From contig CABQOK010000049.1 of assembly GCA_902465755.1 (NCBI GenBank), forward strand, positions 1 to 8,063: a stretch of DNA of 8,063 nucleotides, given 5' to 3'. This stretch comes from an uncultured Anaerococcus sp. (GTDB lineage: Bacteria; Bacillota; Clostridia; Tissierellales; Peptoniphilaceae). Both the position numbers and the translations under genes were made by a program. This document shows, in pieces, positions 1 to 4,425 of this stretch (positions within the stretch are counted from its first letter, which is position 1; each line of letters starts with the position of its first letter). Under the pieces are notes generated by a model. That model made no database searches. It was not told the origin of the DNA and saw only the letters and a list, made by a program, of their open reading frames with translations.

Positions 1-56
1 AGAGCACCGCCCTCCTAAGGCGGGTGTCGGAGGTTCGAATCCTCTTCGGTACACCA
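1..56 (+). tRNA. tRNA-Arg (anticodon CCT), 3' part
   Basis: The window opens inside the D arm. The anticodon stem ccgcc/ggcgg encloses the seven-base loop ctcctaa, which puts CCT at positions 34-36 of the tRNA and so reads the AGG arginine codon. A five-base variable loop (gtgtc) follows, then the T arm ggagg-ttcgaat-cctct, the 3' acceptor strand tcggtac, discriminator A and an encoded CCA at 54-56. About 20 nt of the 5' end lie outside the window, so acceptor pairing cannot be checked. The anticodon has no A34, so this tRNA is not a substrate of the nearby TadA. Confidence 0.93.
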
Positions 57-63
57 AATTACG

Positions 64-88
64 GCTGTTGATAACAACAGCTTTTTTT
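64..88 (+). terminator. Intrinsic terminator of the tRNA-Arg gene
   Basis: A perfect 7-bp stem (gctgttg / caacagc) with the loop ataa is followed directly by seven T residues. It lies 7 nt after the CCA end and closes the tRNA transcript before the repeat region starts. Confidence 0.93.
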
Positions 89-127
89 GTGAGAAAAAAG
101 ATTAATTCTATTATGAAAATCACTAAA

Positions 128-243
128 GAGATGTCTCGACTCCGCTCGACATAAGGGTAAAGATGGAAAACTTGCTTTTCCTACCCCTTCCCTTACCTCG
201 AAACAAGCCCGTCCGGCTAATAGAGGACTGGAGAGGTCTCCCC
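128..243 (+). repeat. Hairpin element B, copy 0 (right arm interrupted)
   Basis: The left arm at 128-157 begins gagatgtctcgac and ends ataaggg. The right arm begins cccttacctcg (190-200) and ends gagaggtctcc (231-241). In between, 201-230 carries about 30 bp of unrelated sequence where the copy at 1357-1378 has only nine bases, so this copy has probably been disrupted by an insertion or replacement. No element A precedes it; the unit is truncated next to the tRNA terminator. A small hairpin (ggaaaa/ttttcc, 165-181) sits in the loop. Confidence 0.65.
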
Positions 244-300
244 AGAAATACTAAAAGTATAATTCTTTTAAGCTTAGAATTACAGCAACTCACACAATTA

Positions 301-459
301 CCGCCATCTCGACAGAGCGAAGCGACGAGAGATCTCCAGTCTATGATGACATGTAGATATAAAAGTCCAAGTTATCTAAGAAAATACATATCTAGCATAA
401 TCTTAAATCAAACGTGTCCCAAAGTTCTGTAGACCTCTCACGAAAGTTCGAGGTGGCGG
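301..459 (+). repeat. Inverted-repeat element A, copy 1
   Basis: The left arm (301-339) begins ccgccatctcg and ends gagatctccag. The right arm (427-459) begins ctgtagacctctcac and ends cgaggtggcgg, so the outer ends ccgcca and tggcgg are complementary. The arms enclose exactly 87 nt (340-426). The left-arm apex is longer than in other copies and carries the motif gagcgaagcgac. Inside the core, gacatgt (347-353 region) can pair with acgtgtc near the right end, and tagatat (354-360) with atatcta (388-394). No coding potential is visible. Confidence 0.82.
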
Positions 460-467
460 AATGGGTA

Positions 468-483
468 ATTTTTCAAGAAAAAT
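468..483 (+). repeat. Small conserved hairpin in the A-B linker
   Basis: A 6-bp stem attttt/aaaaat with the loop caag lies in the linker between elements A and B. The same stem recurs at 814-829 (loop caag) and 1262-1276 (loop aat). The stem is unchanged while the loop changes in length and sequence, as expected if folding is what is kept. The stem is pure A-T, so chance is a real alternative. Confidence 0.45.
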
Positions 484-497
484 AGAGTATATGGTAA

Positions 498-589
498 GAG
501 ATGTCTCGACTTCGCTCGACATAAGGGGGGAAAAAGAAAACAAAGTTATCTCTCCCTTTCCCTTGTTTCGACCGAAGTGGTGAAACCTC
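498..589 (+). repeat. Hairpin element B, copy 1
   Basis: The left arm (498-527) begins gagatgtctcgac and ends cgacataaggg. The right arm (560-589) begins cccttgtttcgaccgaagt and ends gaaacctc. The reverse complement of the left arm, cccttatgtcgagcgaagtc, aligns with the right arm over its length with a few mismatches. The loop of about 32 nt is a purine run followed by a pyrimidine run (for example tctccctttc). The element could form a long imperfect stem-loop in RNA or single-stranded DNA. Confidence 0.7.
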
Positions 590-651
590 ACGTATTACTT
601 TTAAAGAGCAGTTAATTATATAACTTCAATTAAAGTATATATTCCTATTAA

Positions 652-805
652 CCGCCATCTCGAACGAATGTGAGAGATCTACAGTCTATGATGACATTTA
701 GATAGAAAAGTCTAAGTTATCTAAGAAAATACATACCTAGCATAATCTAAAATCAAACACGTTCCAAAGTTCTGTAGACCTCTCACGTAAAGTTCGAGGT
801 GGCGG
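652..805 (+). repeat. Inverted-repeat element A, copy 2
   Basis: The inner arms are gtgagagatctacag (670-684) and ctgtagacctctcac (772-786), pairing at 14 of 15 positions. The outer ends are ccgccatctcg (652-662) and cgaggtggcgg (795-805). The core between the inner arms (685-771) is exactly 87 nt. The following linker, from 806 into element B, is identical to that of copy 1 for about 50 bases, so the two units are recent duplicates or are kept alike by gene conversion. Confidence 0.83.
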
Positions 806-843
806 AATGGGTAATTTTTCAAGAAAAATAGAGTATATGGTAA

Positions 844-1040
844 GAGATGTCTCGACTCCGCTAAATATAAGGGGAAAGAAAACAAAGTTTTCTAGGAAGT
901 ATTAGAACGCCATTCGACGTTCTTTTGACCTTTGTTTCTTCGAAACAAAAGTCATTACACTATTTGTCTTTTAAACAAACAGTGGCCCAACAGGAGGGCA
1001 ACCTTATTTCGACTGAACGAAGTGAACGGAGAAACCTCTC
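844..1040 (+). repeat. Hairpin element B, copy 2, with an expanded loop
   Basis: The left arm (844-874) begins gagatgtctcgactccgct and the right arm (1002-1040) begins ccttatttcgactgaacga and ends gaaacctctc. The left arm has aaatataagg where other copies have cgacataagg. The loop is swollen by about 108 bp (894-1001) relative to copies 1 and 3, which accounts for the 450-bp spacing between A copies 2 and 3. Confidence 0.6.
904..999. other. Cluster of four consecutive hairpins
   Basis: Four stem-loops follow each other within 96 bp. The first is agaacg/cgttct (904-923, 8-nt loop). The second is gac-c-tttgtttc/gaaacaaa-a-gtc (927-953, 3-nt loop, one mismatch). The third is cact-a-tttgt/acaaa-c-agtg (958-984, 7-nt loop, one mismatch). 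The fourth is gccc/gggc (985-999). The block is absent from the other B copies and so looks inserted. It could be a structured RNA or the remnant of another palindromic element. No T-run follows any stem, so it is not a plain terminator. Confidence 0.55.
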
Positions 1041-1100
1041 GCAATTACCAACATCAAAACAACAAAGCATATACCGTGAGATAAACTAAAACAGAAGCTA

Positions 1101-1252
1101 CGCCATCTCGAACGCATGTGAGAGATCTCCAGTCTATGATGACATGTAGATATAAAAGTCCAAGTTATCTAAGAAAATACATATCTAGCATAATCTAAAA
1201 TCAAACACGTCCCAAAGTTCTGTAGACCTCTCACGTAAAGTTCGAGGTGGCG
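1101..1252 (+). repeat. Inverted-repeat element A, copy 3
   Basis: This is the clearest copy. The left arm begins cgccatctcgaacgcatgtg and ends gagatctccag (1101-1132). The right arm (1220-1252) begins ctgtagacctctcac and ends ttcgaggtggcg. The enclosed core (1133-1219) is 87 nt and nearly identical to that of copy 1. Compared with copies 1 and 2, the outermost C of the left arm and the partner G of the right arm are both missing, so the end-to-end pairing is kept. Confidence 0.83.
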
Positions 1253-1290
1253 AATGAGGACATTTTTAATAAAAATATAGTATATGGTAA

Positions 1291-1378
1291 GAGATGTCTC
1301 GGCTACGCTCGATAAAATTGTAAATAAAACAAAGATTTCTCTCCTTTTCCCTTACCTCGACCGCAGCGGAGAGGTCTT
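1291..1378 (+). repeat. Hairpin element B, copy 3, with altered arms
   Basis: The left arm is gagatgtctcggctacgctc plus ga (1291-1312) and the right arm begins tcgaccgcagcggagaggtc (1357-1376). Compared with copy 1 (gacttcgctcga with tcgaccgaagtgg), the left arm has changed to ggctacgc and the right arm to ccgcagcgg, so at least one pair has changed from A-T to G-C on both sides. The ataaggg end of the left arm has decayed to taaaattg. The loop again holds a pyrimidine run (ctccttttccc). Confidence 0.62.
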
Positions 1379-1438
1379 CCAAGAAATAGTAAAAGAATAA
1401 TTCTTTTAAACCCTTAATTATAGCAAGCTATACTATTA

Positions 1439-1669
1439 CCGCCATCTCTAATGGAATTGTCACAGTGAGCATAGCGAACTGATGAAACTCCTTAATCGAG
1501 GCTTTGCGAGGCGAAGTGCAACTAAGCCCGCAAACTACCGTCGAACGCATGTGAGAGATCTACAGTCTACGACGACATGTGGATATAAAAAATCAAGTAA
1601 TCTACGTAAATAACTAAATAACAAAAGTACCAATCAAACACGTCCCAAGCTTCTGTAGACTTCTCACGT
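1439..1669 (+). repeat. Inverted-repeat element A, copy 4, interrupted and decayed
   Basis: The left outer arm ccgccatctc (1439-1448) is separated from its continuation tcgaacgcatgtgagagatc (1541-1560) by 92 bp. The inner arms gtgagagatctacag (1551-1565) and ctgtagacttctcac (1653-1667) still pair, with one G-T wobble and one mismatch. The core (1566-1652) remains exactly 87 nt although its middle has diverged strongly. The outer right arm has largely gone and the sequence runs straight into the tadA promoter region. Confidence 0.75.
1449..1540. other. 92-bp insertion inside A copy 4
   Basis: The block sits between two pieces of the A left arm that are contiguous in the other copies. A TC dinucleotide occurs at both junctions, which could be a 2-bp target duplication or chance. 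It contains cagtgagcatagcgaactga followed by tgaaactcc, resembling the right arms of element B (gaacgaagtgaacgg, gaaacctc), and a direct repeat of cgaggc around 1498-1512. It is probably another member or fragment of the same short-repeat system. No frame in it looks coding. Confidence 0.55.
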
Positions 1670-1695
1670 CTAAGACGAAATGTAAATAAATAAGC

Positions 1696-1701
1696 TATAA
1701 T
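1696..1701 (+). promoter_or_regulatory. -10 box of the tadA promoter (candidate)
   Basis: A perfect TATAAT lies 36 nt upstream of the tadA start in AT-rich sequence. No convincing -35 box is visible at 16-18 bp spacing (agacga at 17 bp), so the promoter may be weak or assisted by the AT-rich flank. The repeat region ends about 25 bp upstream, so element A copy 4 abuts this promoter. Confidence 0.5.
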
Positions 1702-1737
1702 ATCTTAAATGTAAAATCAAAATCAAAGAAGGAAATC

Positions 1738-2286
1738 ATGTGTAAAGATAATAATATGGAAAATAATATAGATAAAATAAATATAGAAGAAAATCCTCAA
1801 AACACTTTTAGCAAGGAGGATTATTTCTTTATGGCTGAGGCTGTCAATGAAGCTAGGATCGCTCGATTTATTGAGGAAGTACCTGTGGGGGCTGTAGTTG
1901 TCCATGATGGGAAAATCATAGGCCGTGGTCACAATCTCACCTACAAGGGGAAAAGCGCCCTAAAGCATGCTGAGCTTATGGCTATAGGGGAAGCTAGTGC
2001 TTGGATGGATGATTTCAGGCTAGAGGAGTGCACCATGTATGTTACTATGGAGCCTTGTTCTATGTGTGCAGGTGCTATTATCAATTCGAGAATCGATAGA
2101 TTAGTCGTGGCTCTTAGAGATCACAAAAGAGGAGCCTGTGGTTCCAATACCAATGTTTGTGGCGATAGAAGTCAGCTTCACTATGTCGATGCGGAGTTCG
2201 GCCTAATGGAAGAGGAGGCTCTCTTTGAGATTCAAACCTTCTTTAGATATTTAAGGCAAAAGAAAAAGAATAAATCAAACAAATGA
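1738..2286 (+). CDS. tadA: tRNA-specific adenosine deaminase TadA
   Basis: TadA deaminates A34 of tRNA-Arg(ACG) to inosine in the cytoplasm, letting one tRNA read several CGN codons. The 182-residue product has the zinc-dependent deaminase signature: H77-A-E79, where His binds zinc and Glu shuttles protons, and P106-C107-S-M-C110 with the two cysteine ligands. VPVGAVVV (48-55) and the C-terminal basic helix FFRYLRQKKK also match the family. The second motif is PCSMC rather than the common PCPMC. AGAAGG five bases before ATG 1738 supports this start. It adds an Asn/Ile/Glu-rich leader of about 25 residues before the first conserved helix (EDYFFMAEAVNEA). ATG 1831 is preceded by aaggagga but would remove part of that helix. 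The gene is monocistronic and convergent with the next. Confidence 0.95.
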   Translation: MCKDNNMENNIDKINIEENPQNTFSKEDYFFMAEAVNEARIARFIEEVPVGAVVVHDGKIIGRGHNLTYKGKSALKHAELMAIGEASAWMDDFRLEECTMYVTMEPCSMCAGAIINSRIDRLVVALRDHKRGACGSNTNVCGDRSQLHYVDAEFGLMEEEALFEIQTFFRYLRQKKKNKSNK

Positions 2287-2287
2287 C

Positions 2288-2692
2288 CTATTCTGTAATT
2301 TCTGCTATAAATTGCCAAGATATATCATATTTATCAATCAATGTCGTAAATATTTTCTTGTTCACTTTTTGAGGCTCCATGGTTACTGTGGAGTCTTTTC
2401 TAAAATTCATGTAAGCCCTGTAGAGATTATCAGAAGTCGTCTCGATTACGACCCTTACATTGTTTCCTCTATTAATCAACTTGTCATTAGTCACATCATA
2501 AAGATAGATTCTGTTATCGTAGATATCTAGATAAGAATTATATATCCTATCCTTTATCTCATTTGGGTGATTGTATTTCTCGAAATCACTGTATCTAATG
2601 ACTTTCTCTGGTTCATCTAGGCCAAACACATTGCAATAATAATGAAGAGCCTCTAAACATTTACCATTTGTAAAAGCTAATCCAACTGCCAT
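2288..2692 (-). CDS. VOC-superfamily (PhnB/glyoxalase-like) small protein
   Basis: The 134-residue product resembles the PhnB-like branch of the vicinal oxygen chelate fold. FTNGKCLEALHYYCNVFG (7-24) matches the family's N-terminal F-x-G-x-C-x-EAL-x-FY-x-x-x-FG pattern, and DKYDISWQF (120-128) matches the closing DKFG-x-x-W segment. Where many relatives have a His metal ligand before the 'lm-sD' strand, this protein reads IYNSYLDIYDNRIYLYD (50-66), so metal binding or catalysis may be lost. Substrate and role are unknown. The start ATG has AAAGGA seven bases upstream on the minus strand. The stop lies one base from the tadA stop, so transcripts of the two genes must run into each other unless terminated inside coding sequence. 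Confidence 0.75.
   Translation of the reverse strand: MAVGLAFTNGKCLEALHYYCNVFGLDEPEKVIRYSDFEKYNHPNEIKDRIYNSYLDIYDNRIYLYDVTNDKLINRGNNVRVVIETTSDNLYRAYMNFRKDSTVTMEPQKVNKKIFTTLIDKYDISWQFIAEITE
2371..2401 (+). terminator. Possible tadA terminator inside the opposing gene
   Basis: The stem gaggctcca/tggagtctt has nine pairs including two G-T wobbles, a 9-nt loop, and the T-rich run tcttttct at its end. It lies about 85 bp after the tadA stop, on the strand antisense to the VOC gene. There is no room for a terminator between the convergent genes, which makes this attractive. The sequence is also coding, so the fold may be coincidental. Confidence 0.35.
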
Positions 2693-2726
2693 ACCTATTC
2701 CTTTCTATTCTATACTAATAATTTAT

Positions 2727-2755
2727 CACATTATCATCATCTAGGCAAGTATAGA
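2727..2755 (-). promoter_or_regulatory. Candidate promoter of the VOC gene (weak)
   Basis: On the minus strand, TTGCCT is followed 17 nt later by TAAATT, each matching four of six consensus bases, upstream of the start at 2692. An overlapping TGTGATAAA could act as an extended -10 instead. The assignment is tentative. Confidence 0.3.
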
Positions 2756-2803
2756 TAATAATTAATCTAAATGAATTTTCTATTTAAATATGCCTAAGAA
2801 GAG

Positions 2804-2809
2804 TATAAT
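2804..2809 (+). promoter_or_regulatory. -10 box for the five-gene operon (candidate)
   Basis: A perfect TATAAT lies 42 nt before the start codon of the first operon gene. The hexamer at 17-bp spacing upstream (tattta, 2781-2786) is a poor -35. This is the only clear promoter-like site before the operon, and none is seen at its internal junctions. Confidence 0.5.
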
Positions 2810-2851
2810 AATAGCAAGTAAACGATATTAATTTGAATAAAGGAGAATATA

Positions 2852-3799
2852 ATGAAGATTAGTCTAATTGATCCATTAGAAGTTGATAGAGAAATTATTG
2901 AAAATCATAAAGAAAAAATTGAATCTTTAGGCCATGAATTTGAATATTTTGAAGAAAGCGCAGGAAGTGATGAGGAGAAAATCGAAAGATTAAAGGACAC
3001 AGATATTGCTATCATCACCAACAAGCCTGTAACTTGCGATGTGATTAATAATACAAAGTTAGAGCTAATCGATGTAGCATTTACTGGAGTAGACCATGTC
3101 GATCTCGATGCTTGTAAGGAGAAGGGAATCAAGGTCTTAAATGCTAGCGGCTACTCTGACGATTCTGTGGCAGAACTTGTAATAGGCCTTACTATCTCTG
3201 TTTTGAGGAAGTTTAACGAAAATAGGTCAAATATCTTCAATGGAGAAAACAACTATCTTCTAGGCGAGCTTATCAAGGGCAAGACCTTCGGTGTAATAGG
3301 AACAGGAAATATAGGATCTAAGCTAATCGATCTTTTAAATGCCTTTGGCTGCAAGATAATCGCCTACTCAAGAACAGAAAAGGAAGAAATAAAAGCCAAG
3401 GGAGTAGAATATGTTGACCTTGATACGCTCCTTAAGGAAAGTGATATAGTATCTCTTCACATACCAAACAACAAGGAGACTAAGGGCTTCTTAGGAGAAA
3501 AAGAGCTCGACCTTATGAAGGAAGGAGCTGTTCTTATCAACTGTGCAAGGGGAGCTGTGGTAGATAATGACTACCTAGCCAAGCTTCTCAATGAGGACAA
3601 GCTAAGAGCAGGTATAGACGTATTCGATATGGAACCACCACTTCCAGAAGACTATCCACTAAGAAATGCCAAAAATGTAATACTAACCAACCACGTTGCC
3701 TTCTACACCAAGGAAGCTATGGAAATTAGGGCAGACATTGTATTCGACAACCTTTATCAATACCTAGAAGGAAATATCGTAAACGAGATCAAACTATGA
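2852..3799 (+). CDS. D-isomer-specific 2-hydroxyacid dehydrogenase
   Basis: This cytoplasmic NAD(P)-dependent enzyme should interconvert a 2-oxo acid and its D-2-hydroxy acid; the substrate cannot be told from sequence. The 315 residues show the usual two-domain plan. The Rossmann motif is G150-T-G-N-I-G155. The catalytic triad is Arg233 (NCARGAVVD), Glu261 (DVFDMEP) and His281 (NHVAFYT). The HVAFYT form is typical of the D-lactate and hydroxyisocaproate dehydrogenase group. The second strand ends in AYSRT (171-175) with no acidic residue, which hints at NADP(H) preference. The SVAEL segment (105-109) is conserved family-wide. AGGAG six bases before ATG gives a strong start. It is the first operon gene and overlaps udk by four bases (ATGA). 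Confidence 0.9.
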   Translation: MKISLIDPLEVDREIIENHKEKIESLGHEFEYFEESAGSDEEKIERLKDTDIAIITNKPVTCDVINNTKLELIDVAFTGVDHVDLDACKEKGIKVLNASGYSDDSVAELVIGLTISVLRKFNENRSNIFNGENNYLLGELIKGKTFGVIGTGNIGSKLIDLLNAFGCKIIAYSRTEKEEIKAKGVEYVDLDTLLKESDIVSLHIPNNKETKGFLGEKELDLMKEGAVLINCARGAVVDNDYLAKLLNEDKLRAGIDVFDMEPPLPEDYPLRNAKNVILTNHVAFYTKEAMEIRADIVFDNLYQYLEGNIVNEIKL

Positions 3800-4425
3800 C
3801 AGATGTAAAAATTGTAGCTATTGCTGGAGGTTCGGCCTCTGGTAAAAGCTCGATTGTAAGAGAGATTGCTAACTATTTTAAGGAAGACTTAACTGTTATA
3901 GGCCACGACAATTACTACAAGGCCCATGATGACATATCCTTTGAGCAAAGGGCTAAGCTTAACTATGACTATCCAGGCGCTTTCGACAATGATTTATTTT
4001 ATAAGGACTTATTAAAACTACTTGAGGGAAAGACCATAGCCATGCCGACCTACGATTATAATATCCACACCAGGAGCAAGGAGACGATAGAGGTTAAGCC
4101 AACAAAGATTATCCTCATTGAGGGAATTCTTGTCCTATATGATGAAAGGATAAGGTCAATCACAGACACTAAGGTCTTTGTGGATGCCGATAGCGATGTG
4201 AGGCTACAAAGGAGAATCTTAAGAGATACCAAGGAGCGTGGCAGATCACTTGAGTCTGTCCTTACCCAATATATCGGCCAGGTTAAGCCAATGCATGAAA
4301 CTTATATCGAGCCAAGCAAGAAATATGCAGATATAATTATTCCAAGGGGAGCGAAGAACCTAAAGGGAATTCAAATCCTCAAAAGACACATTAGACATTT
4401 GATTGAGGAAGAAAATGAAAGTTAA
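3796..4425 (+). CDS. udk: Uridine kinase
   Basis: Uridine/cytidine kinase phosphorylates uridine and cytidine to UMP and CMP in pyrimidine salvage. The 209-residue length is normal for the bacterial enzyme. Visible are the P-loop GGSASGKSS (11-19), the nucleoside-binding segments HDNYY (37-41) and NYDYPGAFD (56-64), YDYNIHTR (86-93), IEGIL (108-112) and the arginine-rich lid DVRLQRRILRDTKERGR (134-150). The start overlaps the previous stop as ATGA and no good Shine-Dalgarno site lies in front of it, so it is probably translated by coupling. The 3' end overlaps glgB by 11 bases and supplies the glgB ribosome site. Confidence 0.95.
   Translation: MTDVKIVAIAGGSASGKSSIVREIANYFKEDLTVIGHDNYYKAHDDISFEQRAKLNYDYPGAFDNDLFYKDLLKLLEGKTIAMPTYDYNIHTRSKETIEVKPTKIILIEGILVLYDERIRSITDTKVFVDADSDVRLQRRILRDTKERGRSLESVLTQYIGQVKPMHETYIEPSKKYADIIIPRGAKNLKGIQILKRHIRHLIEEENES

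Larger units (their letters stand above)
100..1680. repeat. Tandem mosaic of palindromic repeats, no credible gene
   Basis: This stretch of about 1.6 kb is built from a recurring composite unit: inverted-repeat element A, a 37-bp linker, hairpin element B and an AT-rich spacer. A copies start at 301, 652, 1101 and 1439, giving spacings of about 350, 450 and 340 bp. The long interval carries an extra block of about 108 bp (894-1001). The first unit keeps only B and spacer (from 124); the last keeps only A. All copies lie in the same orientation. Spacers at 241-300 and 1379-1438 are related to each other (both contain taaaag, then ataattcttttaa), while the other two differ. The open frames here cross repeat boundaries and show no codon bias, protein family or ribosome site. 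The region is best read as non-coding, a MITE- or REP-like cluster. Confidence 0.85.

Noticed and set aside
30..56. tRNA 3' end as a genomic-island attachment site
   Set aside because: No second copy of the tRNA 3' end and no integrase gene are present in the window.
163..432. 89-codon open frame on the plus strand in the repeat region
   Set aside because: It runs across elements B and A and their spacer, has no ribosome site, resembles no protein family, and is broken in the other copies of the same repeats.
450..468. Sequence gaggtggcggaatgggtaa, resembling the 5' end of a tRNA-Leu
   Set aside because: It is explained as the right arm of inverted-repeat element A plus the start of the linker. 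No anticodon arm, T arm or acceptor strand follows.
403..591. 62-codon open frame on the minus strand
   Set aside because: It lies entirely in elements A and B and the linker and is not preserved between copies; it is a by-product of the repeat sequence.
301..1669. CRISPR array
   Set aside because: The repeat units are about 340-450 bp with long inverted-repeat structure. There are no short regular repeats with unique spacers and no cas genes.
4403..4414. TTG start for glgB four codons upstream
   Set aside because: ATG 4415 has GAGGA at ideal spacing, and the TTG start would overlap that ribosome site.
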